Origin: an uncultured Lachnospiraceae bacterium
Lineage (GTDB): Bacteria > Bacillota > Clostridia > Lachnospirales > Lachnospiraceae
Reading direction: 5' to 3'
Length of the DNA: 64,000 nt
Assembly: GCA_934418125.1 (NCBI GenBank)
Contig: CAKRWT010000003.1
Coordinates: 1-64,000, forward strand
The position numbers and the translations under genes are program-made. The notes beneath the pieces are model-generated. The model was not told the origin of the DNA. It worked only from the letters and a program-made list of their open reading frames with translations, and did not search any database. This document shows positions 15,276 to 25,298 of this stretch, in pieces; within the stretch, counting starts at the first letter, position 1; each line of letters starts with the position of its first letter.

Positions 15276-17504
15276 ATGAAAAAATATGATATGAAACTGT
15301 TATTGAAATTATGCCTGATTATCGTTGGCATACTGTTGCTTGTCTACCTGCTGTGGGGAAAAGATGCGTCTGGACATCAGGCACCAGAGGGAGAGAAAAT
15401 TACCAGGGAGGATGTGAAGATACTGTTAGACGCTCTGGAGCTGCCAGAGATATCTTTTGATTTTCTTTATTATGATACAAGAGGGGCGGAAGGCAGCATT
15501 ACAGGAAATATGTTAACTTATGGGGAATATCAAGAGTTGTATCAGTTGTTGGAAGGGGCGAAAATCGGGCTGCCGGAATATACCCGGAAGTATGTGCCAG
15601 AGGATTCTCTTTTAAAAGAAGACTGGTATACCTCTTATGAACAGATTCTGGCATATTACCAACGGGAAAAATCTGTCTGGAAAACAACGGTGTTTCTGTT
15701 AAAGGTAGATACGGAAGCAAAATCTGCCTATACAGAAACAGGTGCCATGCAGGGTGTCTTTTCCTATTGCTCAGAAGCCTTTGACGATAAGGAATTCCAG
15801 GAACTGACGGTATATATACAAAACAATACCTTATTGACGGTTGTCGAGGTTATGCCAAAGGAGCATTATCTTGGAAATGTATGGGTAATGGAATGTGGGG
15901 AAGAGGGGCTTGAATGTTTTTACCATCAGATATCTTTTCAGATTCCCTGGAGTGAAGACAAGAAGGCAAAGTTACAGAAGACTTTGAAACGGGAACAGGT
16001 AGCTGACCTGACGTTGTCACAGGGCTGTGTGATTGCGGCAAAGCCAAAGGAAGAGAAGGTGCATGGAAAACTGTTGCGGGTATCGGAACAGGAATTGGAG
16101 CTGGAGGGACAGGGAACCTTTTTTCTTGCCGAAGATTTGGAAATTTACCGTTTATATGGCAGTCTGACAACACTTACGAAGGAATCCCTGAAGATTGGTT
16201 ACGAGGATACGGATTATGTACTGGAAAACGGAAAAATTTGTGCTGCTTTGGTTTCACGGGAACAGGATGCAGACAACATCCGGGTACTATTAAAGAATAC
16301 AGCTAAGGGTAGCAATTATTATGATAACCTGACACTTACCGTGGATGGCACTTCCATCGCATTGCAGGCAGATTCTCTGGAAGAGGGAGAGCGGAGAATC
16401 TACCGGAGTGAAAACCTGACAGATACGATTATACTGGAGGCACCGGGAATTGAGAAGGAAGATAATGCCTACCGGGGAACGATAGAATGTTATAAGGAAA
16501 AGGAAGGACTTGTACTGATAAACGAGCTGCCCTTGGAGGAATATCTGTATGCGGTGGTGCCAAGCGAGATGCCGGCATCTTATCCAATGGAGGCGTTAAA
16601 AGCCCAGGCAATCTGTGCCAGAACCTATGGCTATCGTTTTATCCTTTCGGCAGGGCTGCCAGAGTATGGTGCTCATGTGGACGATACAACAGCCTATCAG
16701 GTATACCATAATTGCAAAGAACATGTGGCAACGACTACTGCAGTGAAGGAAACAAAAGGGATTCTGCTGACGTATCAGGACGAACCGGCACAGAATTATT
16801 ATTATTCCACTTCCTGTGGCTCTGGCACGGATGCCTCTATCTGGAAATCGGGAAAACAAGAGGACTTAAGCTATTTACAGCCAACAGGAGCGCGGGCAGA
16901 AGAATTGCAGGAGGAGGCGGACTTCGCGGAATTCATCAAAGGAACCGATGCAGAGGACTTGGAAGCAGAGGAACCCTGGTATCGCTGGCGATATGTGGTA
17001 AAGAAAATGGACAGTGCGGCGATTCTGGAACGGATGCAGGAACGTTATCAGGTAAGTCCGGAAGCGGTTCTGACTAAGACAGATGGCGATTATTATGTGG
17101 CAGAACCCATTACGGACAGCAGTGCCATACAAGAACTGTCAGTTGGCAAAAGGGGTATTGGTGGGGTAGTGGACGAACTGCTTGTTGTGACAGGACAGGG
17201 AAGTTACAAGATAGTGGCAGAGTATAATATACGATACATCCTTTGTGACAGGCAGACGGAGGTTGTAAGACAGGATAATACTACAATAGCACCGAAAATG
17301 TTATTGCCCAGTGGATTTTTTATAATCGAAACTAGTAAAAAGGGAGAAAATGTGGTAGGATATACGTTAATTGGCGGCGGTTATGGGCACGGAGTAGGGA
17401 TGTCCCAGAATGGTGCCAGGGCATTAGGAAAAAAGGGAGCAGATTACCGGCAGATACTGGAAACGTATTTTCCCGGCTGCTCGTTAACACAAGGTGATGT
17501 ATGA
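15276..17504 (+). CDS. SpoIID/LytB-domain lytic transglycosylase
   Basis: A 742-aa membrane-anchored protein: N-terminal helix at about residues 8-26, a long N-terminal region (about 30-330) without a recognised fold, then a SpoIID/LytB domain (about 335-735). The catalytic Glu431 lies in YAVVPSEMPASYP, followed by EALKAQAICARTYG; the C-terminal metal/substrate block GGYGHGVGMSQNGARALG is intact. SpoIID-type enzymes cleave stem-peptide-free glycan strands; LytB-type relatives modify amidase activity. It is longer than sporulation SpoIID (about 340 aa), so it is a paralogue. It overlaps the YihY gene by 4 nt. Confidence 0.9.
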   Translation: MKKYDMKLLLKLCLIIVGILLLVYLLWGKDASGHQAPEGEKITREDVKILLDALELPEISFDFLYYDTRGAEGSITGNMLTYGEYQELYQLLEGAKIGLPEYTRKYVPEDSLLKEDWYTSYEQILAYYQREKSVWKTTVFLLKVDTEAKSAYTETGAMQGVFSYCSEAFDDKEFQELTVYIQNNTLLTVVEVMPKEHYLGNVWVMECGEEGLECFYHQISFQIPWSEDKKAKLQKTLKREQVADLTLSQGCVIAAKPKEEKVHGKLLRVSEQELELEGQGTFFLAEDLEIYRLYGSLTTLTKESLKIGYEDTDYVLENGKICAALVSREQDADNIRVLLKNTAKGSNYYDNLTLTVDGTSIALQADSLEEGERRIYRSENLTDTIILEAPGIEKEDNAYRGTIECYKEKEGLVLINELPLEEYLYAVVPSEMPASYPMEALKAQAICARTYGYRFILSAGLPEYGAHVDDTTAYQVYHNCKEHVATTTAVKETKGILLTYQDEPAQNYYYSTSCGSGTDASIWKSGKQEDLSYLQPTGARAEELQEEADFAEFIKGTDAEDLEAEEPWYRWRYVVKKMDSAAILERMQERYQVSPEAVLTKTDGDYYVAEPITDSSAIQELSVGKRGIGGVVDELLVVTGQGSYKIVAEYNIRYILCDRQTEVVRQDNTTIAPKMLLPSGFFIIETSKKGENVVGYTLIGGGYGHGVGMSQNGARALGKKGADYRQILETYFPGCSLTQGDV

Positions 17505-18370
17505 GAACGATTTACAGACTTTATTATATATTCCGCGATTTTGGCTGGCAGATGACGAAGAAGAACATCAGTGCTTTTGCAGCCAGTACAGCGTTCTTTT
17601 TCTTTTTATCATTGATACCGCTTTTGATGGCAATCTGCGCCATTTTACCCTATACCAATCTGACCGAGGATATTCTGATTGCGGCTGTGACTCAGTTTAC
17701 ACCAGCAGCCATGGATGGTATGGTAGAAGGAATTATTTCAGATGTATATGATCGTTCTGCAGGAACCATTACCATATTTGCTTTGGTTACCATCTGGTCT
17801 GCAGCTAAGGCAATGTTGGCCCTGATTCGTGGACTGAATGCGGTAAACGACTTTGAGGAGAGACGTAATTATTTCGTTCTTCGGTTTATTGCCAGCATTT
17901 ACACCATTATTCTACTGATTGCCATTGTAGTGGCATTAGTAGTGATGGTATTTGGTAATGTTATTGTAGATATTGTACTTAACGATTTTCCGCCATTACA
18001 CTATTTGGTGCAATTTATTATGCATTTTAGATTTCTTTTTTCCTGGGCTGTTTTGACGTTGGTTTTTGGCATTACATACGCTTTTGTACCAGGTAAGAAG
18101 CTACGGTTTAAAGACCAGATTCCAGGGGCGGCTTTTTCGGCGGTGGTATGGAGTGTGGCTTCCTTTGCCTTTTCGATTTATGTAGATAATTTTGGCGGTT
18201 TTGGAACTTACGGCAGTCTTACGACAGTGGTTATTATGATGCTTTGGTTTTATCTTCTGATGTATATTCTTATGATTGGAGCCCATATCAACCGGTATTT
18301 TGGACCGGTTTATAAATTCCTGTTTGGCTGGATGGATAAAAATAAGGATAAATCGACTAAAAAACGCTAA
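17501..18370 (+). CDS. YihY/BrkB family inner-membrane protein
   Basis: Polytopic protein of 289 aa with about six membrane segments and the family features: an N-terminal amphipathic stretch, ISAFAASTAFFFFLSLIPLL, WSAAKAMLALIRGLN, and the C-terminal YGSLTTVVIMMLWFYLLMYI. The family was once annotated as RNase BN but this is not supported for YihY proteins; transport or envelope function is unproven. It is translationally coupled to the SpoIID-like gene (ATGA overlap), so an envelope role is a reasonable guess. Confidence 0.9.
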   Translation: MRTIYRLYYIFRDFGWQMTKKNISAFAASTAFFFFLSLIPLLMAICAILPYTNLTEDILIAAVTQFTPAAMDGMVEGIISDVYDRSAGTITIFALVTIWSAAKAMLALIRGLNAVNDFEERRNYFVLRFIASIYTIILLIAIVVALVVMVFGNVIVDIVLNDFPPLHYLVQFIMHFRFLFSWAVLTLVFGITYAFVPGKKLRFKDQIPGAAFSAVVWSVASFAFSIYVDNFGGFGTYGSLTTVVIMMLWFYLLMYILMIGAHINRYFGPVYKFLFGWMDKNKDKSTKKR

Positions 18371-18385
18371 AATCCCTGCCTGGAC

Positions 18386-18414
18386 TTGACAACCAGGAGA
18401 AAAATTACTAGAAT
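18386..18414 (+). promoter_or_regulatory. Sigma-A promoter of the pheST unit
   Basis: TTGACA (18386-18391), 17-nt spacer, TAGAAT (18409-18414). Transcription should start near 18421, at the 5' end of the T-box leader. Confidence 0.85.
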
Positions 18415-18420
18415 GACTAT

Positions 18421-18717
18421 AGATTTTGTAAAAGCAATGAAGGTGTCAGTAGAGTATTATTTTCCAACAGAGAGAGGAAATCAGCGGCTGTAAGTTTCCT
18501 TTGGTTCAGATAATGACTTGAAATTCCCGCCGGAGCTTCCCAAAAGAACATCCTGTAAGGATTACAGATAAGTAGTTTGGGACGTTTGACTCGTTACGTC
18601 TAATGAAGTGTCTGCCAGATAGCTATACAGAAATATCTGTAAGGTGTCAGTGCAGGAACCTGGGTGGTACCGCGGATAAGATTCGTCCCATGTGTGTGAT
18701 GCACATGGGATTTTTTG
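18421..18717 (+). promoter_or_regulatory. T-box leader sensing tRNA-Phe, controlling pheS-pheT
   Basis: The leader carries the T-box core GGTGGTACCGCG (from about 18664) followed by an intrinsic terminator. Stem I can be drawn: CCAA/TTGG and GGAAA/TTTCC form the upper helix around an AGAGAG internal bulge, and TTATT/ATAAT forms the lower helix. The loop between them on the 3' side reads TTCA (18505-18508), so the specifier codon is TTC (18505-18507), Phe, followed by the usual purine. Uncharged tRNA-Phe would stabilise the antiterminator and turn on the synthetase genes just downstream. Confidence 0.92.
18686..18716 (+). terminator. Regulated terminator of the Phe T-box
   Basis: Arms TCCCATGTG (18686-18694) and CACATGGGA (18702-18710), then TTTTTT. 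It overlaps the 3' side of the antiterminator region and is the OFF structure. Confidence 0.88.
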
Positions 18718-18740
18718 TATAATGAAAAAGGAGAGCAGAG

Positions 18741-19760
18741 ATGAAAGAAAAATTGGAACAAATCAAAGCGGAAGCGTTACGCCAGATTGAGGCAAGCGAC
18801 GCGCTGGATAAGCTGAATGAGGTTAAGGTAAACTTCCTTGGCAAGAAGGGAGAACTGACGGCTGTATTAAAGAGCATGAAGGATGTGGCACCGGAAGATC
18901 GTCCAAAGGTAGGACAGCTTGTCAATGAGACAAGAGAAGAAATTGAGAAGGTTTTAGAGGAGTCTGTAAAGAAGATGGAACAGGCTGTCCGGGATGCCAA
19001 GATGAAGAAAGAGGTTATCGATGTTACCCTGCCTGCCAAGAAAAATAACGTAGGTCATCGTCATCCAAATACCATTGCATTAGAGGAAGTGGAAAGAATC
19101 CTGATTGGTATGGGATATGAAGTAGTCGAAGGACCAGAAGTAGAGAAAGATTATTATAACTTTGAGGCACTGAATATTCCAGCAGATCATCCGGCAAAGG
19201 ACGAGCAGGATACGTTTTATATCACAGGTGATATTTTGCTGAGAACCCAGACTTCTTCTACACAGGTTCATGAGATGGAAAAAGGCAGACTGCCAATTCG
19301 TATGATTGCGCCGGGAAGAGTATTCCGTTCCGATGAAGTAGATGCAACACACTCCCCATCCTTTCATCAGATTGAAGGACTGGTAGTAGATAAGAATATT
19401 ACTTTTGCAGACTTAAAGGGAACGCTGGCAGAGCTGGCAAGAGAACTGTTCGGAGAAGACACCAAGGTTAAATTCAGACCTCATCACTTCCCATTTACAG
19501 AGCCGAGTGCAGAGATGGATGTATCCTGCTTTAAGTGTGGCGGAAAGGGATGCCGTTTCTGTAAGGGAGAAGGCTGGATTGAGATTTTAGGCTGTGGTAT
19601 GGTTCATCCTCACGTACTGGAAATGAGCAATATTAATCCGGAAGAGTATACAGGCTTTGCATTTGGTGTTGGTCTGGAACGTATTGCTTTACTGAAATAT
19701 GAAATTGATGACATGAGACTCTTATATGAGAATGACATCAGATTCTTAAAACAGTTCTAA
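18741..19760 (+). CDS. pheS: Phenylalanine--tRNA ligase alpha subunit
   Basis: Catalytic subunit of the alpha2beta2 enzyme charging tRNA-Phe (339 aa, usual size). An N-terminal coiled-coil arm (about 1-90) precedes the class II core: motif 2 around RVFRSDEVDATHSPSFHQIEGLVVD, the FKCGGKGCRFCKGEGWIEILGCG segment and motif 3 FAFGVGLERIALLKY. GGAGAG lies before the ATG. Controlled by the upstream T-box; pheT follows after 34 nt. Confidence 0.97.
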   Translation: MKEKLEQIKAEALRQIEASDALDKLNEVKVNFLGKKGELTAVLKSMKDVAPEDRPKVGQLVNETREEIEKVLEESVKKMEQAVRDAKMKKEVIDVTLPAKKNNVGHRHPNTIALEEVERILIGMGYEVVEGPEVEKDYYNFEALNIPADHPAKDEQDTFYITGDILLRTQTSSTQVHEMEKGRLPIRMIAPGRVFRSDEVDATHSPSFHQIEGLVVDKNITFADLKGTLAELARELFGEDTKVKFRPHHFPFTEPSAEMDVSCFKCGGKGCRFCKGEGWIEILGCGMVHPHVLEMSNINPEEYTGFAFGVGLERIALLKYEIDDMRLLYENDIRFLKQF

Positions 19761-19794
19761 CAGGATGATTAATGGATAATAAGGAGAGAAAAAG

Positions 19795-22215
19795 ATGAAT
19801 ACAGCGTTATCTTGGATTAAAGCGTATGTGCCGGAATTAGAGTGCACAGATCAGGAATATATGGATGCTATGACATTATCCGGAACAAAGGTAGAAGGTT
19901 ATAGCAGGTTAGATAAGAACCTGGAAAAAATCGTAGTCGGACAGATTGAAAAGATTGAAAAACATCCCGATGCAGACAAGCTAATTATCTGTCAGGTAAA
20001 TATCGGCAGTGAGGTTATCCAGATTGTAACCGGTGCCCCGAATGTAAAAGAAGGGGACAAGGTACCGGTTGTACTGGATGGTGGTAAGGTAGCCGGTGGA
20101 CATGATGGTGGCCTGTTACCGGAAGAAGGAATTAAAATCAAAGCTGGCAAGCTCCGTGGCGTACCATCCAATGGTATGATGTGTTCCATTGAGGAATTAG
20201 GCTCCAGCAGGGAAATGTACCCGGAAGCACCGGAAATGGGAATCTATATTTTTAATGACGATGTCGTGGTTGGTTCCGATGCGGTAGAAGCACTGGGACT
20301 GCGTGATACGGTATTTGAGTATGAAATTACCTCTAATCGTGTAGACTGTTATAGTGTGATTGGTATTGCAAGGGAAGCTGCTGCTACCTTTCGCAAGCCG
20401 TTCTGTCTGCCAGAAGTAACTGTAAAAGAAAACGGAGAAAAGATAGAAGATTATATTTCTGTTGAAGTACAGGATAAGGAGCTGTGTCCAAGATATTGTG
20501 CAAGAGTATGTACCAATATCAAGATTGGACCATCTCCGGAATGGATGCAGAGAAGACTGGCAGCAAGCGGTATCCGTCCTATTAACAATCTGGTAGATAT
20601 TACCAACTATGTCATGGAAGAGTATGGTCAGCCAATGCATGCCTATGACCTGGATACCATTGCAGGTAAGAAGATTATCGTACGCCGTGCCAAAGAAGGA
20701 GACGTTTTCCAGACACTGGATGGTCAGGAGAGAAAACTGGATTCCGAAGTACTGATGATTTGTGATGCAGAGAAAGAAGTTGGTATTGCTGGTATTATGG
20801 GTGGTGAGAATTCCAAGATTACCGATGATGTAAAGACTGTATTGTTCGAGGCAGCTACCTTTAATGGAGCTAATATCCGTAAATCTGCAAAGAGAGTAGG
20901 TATCCGTACCGATGCTTCCGGCAAGTTTGAAAAAGGTCTTGACCCATACAATGCAGAGGATGCAATTAACAGGGCATGCCAGTTAATTGAAGAATTAGGC
21001 TGCGGTGAAGTGGTAAGCGGTATGGTAGATGTCTGCGATACCCTGAAAGAAAAAGTAGTACTTCCTTTTGAGCCGGATAAATATAATAAATTGCTGGGTA
21101 CTAACGTTTCCAAAGAGGAAATGTTAGACATCTTCAAGATGATAGAAGTAGAGTATGATGAAGCTGCCAATACCCTGACAATGCCTACTTTCCGTCAGGA
21201 TTTACTTCGTCAGTGCGATATCGCAGAAGAGGTAGCACGTTTCTATGGATACGATAAGATTCCGATGACCCTGCCAAGTGGCGAGGCAATGACCGGTAAA
21301 CTGCCATTTAAGCTTCGTATTGAGCAGAAAGCAAGGGATATTGCAGAATACTGTGGTTTTTCCCAGGGCATGTGCTATTCCTTTGAAAGTCCGAAAGTAT
21401 TTGATAAATTATTACTGGATGCAGATGATAAGGCAAGATGTGCGATTACCATTTCCAACCCATTGGGAGAAGATTTCTCCATTATGAGAACGATTTCCTT
21501 AAATGGTATGCTGACAAGCCTTGCAACCAATTACAACAGAAGAAATAAGAATGTCAGATTATATGAGCTTGGTAACATTTATGTGCCAAAGGCTTTACCA
21601 TTAACAGAGTTGCCAGATGAGAGAATGCAGTTTACACTGGGTATGTATGGTGACGGCGATTTCTTTACCATGAAGGGGGTTATCGAGGAGTTCTTTGACA
21701 GCATCGGTATTCATGAAAAAGTAACCTATGACCCAAATGCCGGTAAGAATTTCCTGCATCCTGGCAGACAGGCAAATATCCTATATAAGGGAGAAGTGCT
21801 TGGTTACTTAGGCGAGGTGCATCCGGAAGTATGTGATAATTACGACATGAAGACAAGAGCGTATGTTGCAGTACTGGATATGCCGGTGATTGTACCGCTT
21901 GCAACCTTTGACCGTAAGTATGAAGGCATTGCAAAATACCCTGCTGTATCCAGAGATATCAGTATGGTAGTGCCGAAGAATATTCTGGTAGGTCAGATCG
22001 AAGAGATTATCGAACAGCGTGGCGGTAAGATTCTGGAAAGCTACAATCTGTTTGATATTTACGAAGGCGACCAGATTAAGGATGGTTATAAGTCCGTCGC
22101 ATATTCTATTACCTTCCGTGCAAAAGACAGAACACTGGAAGAAACAGATATCTCCGGTGCCATGAAGAAGATTCTGAATGGTTTGGAGAGCATGGGTATT
22201 GAACTGAGAAGTTAA
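19795..22215 (+). CDS. pheT: Phenylalanine--tRNA ligase beta subunit
   Basis: The 806-aa beta subunit, full length. Order of domains: N-terminal region, EMAP-II/OB tRNA-binding domain (about 40-150, with IEKHPDADKLIICQVNIG), B3/B4 editing region (about 210-385), B5 (about 400-475), catalytic-like class II domain, and a C-terminal ferredoxin-fold anticodon-binding domain (about 710-806, KYPAVSRDISMVVP). Together with PheS it charges and proofreads tRNA-Phe. Same T-box-controlled operon. Confidence 0.97.
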   Translation: MNTALSWIKAYVPELECTDQEYMDAMTLSGTKVEGYSRLDKNLEKIVVGQIEKIEKHPDADKLIICQVNIGSEVIQIVTGAPNVKEGDKVPVVLDGGKVAGGHDGGLLPEEGIKIKAGKLRGVPSNGMMCSIEELGSSREMYPEAPEMGIYIFNDDVVVGSDAVEALGLRDTVFEYEITSNRVDCYSVIGIAREAAATFRKPFCLPEVTVKENGEKIEDYISVEVQDKELCPRYCARVCTNIKIGPSPEWMQRRLAASGIRPINNLVDITNYVMEEYGQPMHAYDLDTIAGKKIIVRRAKEGDVFQTLDGQERKLDSEVLMICDAEKEVGIAGIMGGENSKITDDVKTVLFEAATFNGANIRKSAKRVGIRTDASGKFEKGLDPYNAEDAINRACQLIEELGCGEVVSGMVDVCDTLKEKVVLPFEPDKYNKLLGTNVSKEEMLDIFKMIEVEYDEAANTLTMPTFRQDLLRQCDIAEEVARFYGYDKIPMTLPSGEAMTGKLPFKLRIEQKARDIAEYCGFSQGMCYSFESPKVFDKLLLDADDKARCAITISNPLGEDFSIMRTISLNGMLTSLATNYNRRNKNVRLYELGNIYVPKALPLTELPDERMQFTLGMYGDGDFFTMKGVIEEFFDSIGIHEKVTYDPNAGKNFLHPGRQANILYKGEVLGYLGEVHPEVCDNYDMKTRAYVAVLDMPVIVPLATFDRKYEGIAKYPAVSRDISMVVPKNILVGQIEEIIEQRGGKILESYNLFDIYEGDQIKDGYKSVAYSITFRAKDRTLEETDISGAMKKILNGLESMGIELRS

Positions 22216-22230
22216 GAAAAGGAGAGTATC

Positions 22231-23643
22231 ATGGAACATAAGAATACATGGGAAAAATATGATGAAAAGCAGTTGCAGCAGGTAGATGCTTTTGCCAGAG
22301 AGTATATGGATTTTCTGGACAACGGAAAAACAGAACGGGAGTGCATCGACCAGATTGTAAATACCATTGAAAAAGCAGGTTATCAGGAACTGGAAACCCT
22401 GGTAAAGAATCAGACACAATTGAAACCGGGAGATAAGGTTTATTCCGTATGGATGAATAAATCTGTTGTCATGTTCCAAATTGGTAAGGAAAGTATGGCA
22501 GAGGGAATCAATATTCTGGGAGCCCATATTGATTCTCCAAGACTGGATATCAAACAGAATCCACTGTATGAAGATGGAGGCTTTGCTTATCTGGATACCC
22601 ACTATTATGGTGGCGTTAAGAAATACCAGTGGGTAACTATTCCGCTGGCAATTCACGGGGTAGTGGTGAAAAAAGATGGAACTACCGTAGAAATCAATGT
22701 AGGGGAAAATGAAGATGACCCGGTATTCTTCGTATCCGACCTGTTGATTCACCTGGCACAGGAGCAGCTTGAGAAGAAAGCCAATAAGGTTATCGAAGGC
22801 GAGGCACTTGATATTATTATCGGAAATAAGCCACTGGTAATCGACAAAGAGAAAGAGGATGGCAAATCTTCCGAGAAGGAAGCGGTAAAGAAAGGAATTC
22901 TGGATATTTTACAGAAAACTTACGAGATAGAAGAGGAAGACTTCATATCCGCAGAACTGGAAGTTGTCCCTGCCGGAAAAGCAAGGGAAGCAGGTTTTGA
23001 CAGAAGTATGATTCTTTCCTATGGACAGGATGACAGAGTATGTGCATTCTCTTCCTTAAAGGCTATGTTAGAGATTGGGCAGACCGACAGAACTGCCTGC
23101 TGTATTCTGGTCGATAAGGAAGAAATCGGCAGCGTAGGGGCAACTGGTATGCAGTCCAGATTCTTTGAGAACGCAGTAGCAGAGGTCATGAATCTGACAG
23201 GTGAGTACAGTGAACTGAATGTACGCAGATGTCTGGCTCACTCCTGCATGTTATCTTCGGATGTAAGCAGTGCTTTTGACCCCACTTATGCAGCAAGCTT
23301 TGATAAAAAGAATGTGGCATATCTGGGTTGTGGTATGGTATTTAATAAATTTACCGGTTCTCGTGGCAAATCTGGTTCTAACGATGCCAACGCAGAGTAT
23401 CTGGGACATATCAGGGCTATTTTTGAAAAGGAAGACGTGAATTTCCAGACAGCAGAGCTGGGACGTGTTGATTTAGGCGGTGGCGGTACGATTGCCTATA
23501 TTCTGGCACTGTATGGCATGAATGTTATCGACAGTGGTGTAGCAGTCTTAAATATGCATGCACCATGGGAAGCTACCAGCAAGGCAGACGTATATGAGAC
23601 AAAACGAGGCTATGTAGCATTCCTGAATCATGCGAACCTCTAA
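22231..23643 (+). CDS. M18 family aminopeptidase
   Basis: Zinc metallo-aminopeptidase of the M18 (aspartyl aminopeptidase) family, 470 aa. Metal-binding and catalytic blocks are visible: GAHIDSPRLDIKQNP (His and nearby Asp), DKEEIGSVGATGMQS (Glu pair), AHSCMLSSDVSSAFDPT and the last His in VLNMHAPWEATSKADV. It removes N-terminal, often acidic, residues from peptides in the cytoplasm. It starts 16 nt after pheT with AAGGAGAG upstream and may be read through from the same operon. Confidence 0.92.
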   Translation: MEHKNTWEKYDEKQLQQVDAFAREYMDFLDNGKTERECIDQIVNTIEKAGYQELETLVKNQTQLKPGDKVYSVWMNKSVVMFQIGKESMAEGINILGAHIDSPRLDIKQNPLYEDGGFAYLDTHYYGGVKKYQWVTIPLAIHGVVVKKDGTTVEINVGENEDDPVFFVSDLLIHLAQEQLEKKANKVIEGEALDIIIGNKPLVIDKEKEDGKSSEKEAVKKGILDILQKTYEIEEEDFISAELEVVPAGKAREAGFDRSMILSYGQDDRVCAFSSLKAMLEIGQTDRTACCILVDKEEIGSVGATGMQSRFFENAVAEVMNLTGEYSELNVRRCLAHSCMLSSDVSSAFDPTYAASFDKKNVAYLGCGMVFNKFTGSRGKSGSNDANAEYLGHIRAIFEKEDVNFQTAELGRVDLGGGGTIAYILALYGMNVIDSGVAVLNMHAPWEATSKADVYETKRGYVAFLNHANL

Positions 23644-23697
23644 GGGGAAAAGAAAAATCGAGAGACATTAGATACAAAGTGCAGGAATGAGGATTGT

Positions 23698-24750
23698 ATG
23701 GAAGAGTTAAAGAAATCAGATTTTTATTTTGATTTACCGGAAGAACTGATTGCACAGGACCCATTGGAAGACAGGTCGAGTTCCCGTCTGTTAATGTTAG
23801 ACAAAACAACAGGACAGACGGAACATCATGTATTTAAAGATATTGTGGATTATTTAAGACCAGGCGATTGTCTGGTCTTAAACAACACAAAAGTTCTGCC
23901 GGCAAGACTGATGGGAACCAAGGAAGATACCGGGGCGACCATAGAAGTGCTTTTGTTAAAAAGAAGAGAGAACGATATCTGGGAAACTCTTGTAAAACCG
24001 GGGAAAAAGGCAAAGCCCGGAACAAAAATGGTATTCGGTGATGGTCTGCTGGAAGCAGAAGTGTTAGAAGTGGTGGAAGAAGGTAACCGCTTGATTCAGT
24101 TTCGGTATGAAGGTATTTTCGAGGAAGTGCTGGATAAATTAGGGGAAATGCCTTTGCCGCCTTATATTACTCATAAATTACAGGATAAGAATCGTTATCA
24201 GACTGTTTATGCCAGGTACGAAGGCTCTGCGGCTGCGCCTACGGCAGGACTTCACTTTACGAAGGAATTGTTACAGCAGATTGCGGATAAAGGAGTAGAG
24301 ATTGTATATGTCACGCTGCATGTAGGACTGGGAACCTTCCGTCCGGTTAAGGTAGATAACATTCTGGAGCATCACATGCATTCGGAATATTATCAGGTAA
24401 CGGAAGAAGCAGCAGAGACAATTAATCGTGCCAAAAAAGAAGGCAGACGTGTTATCTGTGTCGGCACAACAAGCTGCCGTACGGTGGAAAGTGCTGCTGT
24501 TGAAAAAGGCAGAATAGAAGCAGGGTGTGATAATACAGAGATATTTATTTATCCGGGATATGAATTTAAGATTCTGGATTGTCTGATTACCAATTTCCAT
24601 TTACCGGAATCGACTCTTGTTATGCTGGTTTCCGCACTTGCTGGAAAAGAGCATGTTATGGAGGCTTATGAAGAAGCAATTCGAAAAAAATACCGCTTCT
24701 TCAGTTTTGGGGATGCCATGTTTATTACCGATTCCTTTACGAAATGTTAG
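23698..24750 (+). CDS. queA: S-adenosylmethionine:tRNA ribosyltransferase-isomerase
   Basis: Makes epoxyqueuosine in tRNA by transferring the ribosyl part of SAM to 7-aminomethyl-7-deazaguanine. Family blocks along the 350 aa: [69 protein letters not shown] and [19 protein letters not shown]. Length is typical. No other queuosine gene is in the window. A small VanZ-like gene follows 26 nt later. Confidence 0.96.
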   Translation: MEELKKSDFYFDLPEELIAQDPLEDRSSSRLLMLDKTTGQTEHHVFKDIVDYLRPGDCLVLNNTKVLPARLMGTKEDTGATIEVLLLKRRENDIWETLVKPGKKAKPGTKMVFGDGLLEAEVLEVVEEGNRLIQFRYEGIFEEVLDKLGEMPLPPYITHKLQDKNRYQTVYARYEGSAAAPTAGLHFTKELLQQIADKGVEIVYVTLHVGLGTFRPVKVDNILEHHMHSEYYQVTEEAAETINRAKKEGRRVICVGTTSCRTVESAAVEKGRIEAGCDNTEIFIYPGYEFKILDCLITNFHLPESTLVMLVSALAGKEHVMEAYEEAIRKKYRFFSFGDAMFITDSFTKC

Positions 24751-24775
24751 AATTGGATAGAGGAAATATAGTATT

Positions 24776-25273
24776 ATGAATCATAAAAAGAAGAAAAATA
24801 TAGGTCTGGAGGCGGTCGTTATCGTGGCATCTGTTTTAGGACTTTTGCTGTTGTTATATTTTGTAATGATTGTATCGTTTCAGACCGGGGCAAGCTCAAC
24901 CAGTGTGACGATGTCTCTGGCAAGACAGATTGCCAGAAGAATTTTCGAACATCCAACAGAAAGTCAGATAGAGACCACCAGTCTGATGATTCGTTATGGT
25001 GCCCATTTGGGTCTGTTTTTTGTGGTAGGACTTGTTACCACTTTTGTGAGCATGGTAATTTTCCGAAGGTATTTCCGGATACTGGGTGTAATTGGATCTG
25101 GCATTGTCTGCTACATATTGGCGTACTATACCGAGTATTATAAACAGTTTGTAGAGGGAAGACATTTCCAGATATCTGATGCGAACCTGAACTGGTACGG
25201 AAGCCTGGCAGGGATTCTGTGCATGGTAGGGTCGTATTTCCTGAACCGGTTACTGGTTAAGTTGTCATCGTAA
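24776..25273 (+). CDS. VanZ-like membrane protein
   Basis: A 165-aa protein with four hydrophobic segments. The VanZ-family pattern is recognisable: RYGAHLGLFFVVGLV (His in helix 2), then YYKQFVEGRHFQISDANLNWYGSLAGI, matching the E-x-x-Q-x-F-x-x-x-R-x-x-x-x-x-D-x-x-x-N-x-x-G signature. VanZ was named for low-level teicoplanin resistance, but most homologues have no proven role. It follows queA and ends just before a 140-bp palindromic element. Confidence 0.8.
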   Translation: MNHKKKKNIGLEAVVIVASVLGLLLLLYFVMIVSFQTGASSTSVTMSLARQIARRIFEHPTESQIETTSLMIRYGAHLGLFFVVGLVTTFVSMVIFRRYFRILGVIGSGIVCYILAYYTEYYKQFVEGRHFQISDANLNWYGSLAGILCMVGSYFLNRLLVKLSS

Positions 25274-25298
25274 GCAGAGCAGGAATATGATTAGAAAG

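Noticed and set aside
20724..21170. Long minus-strand frame inside pheT (and similar ones inside other genes)
   Set aside because: It lies wholly within a well-supported gene, has no ribosome site and no family-like sequence.
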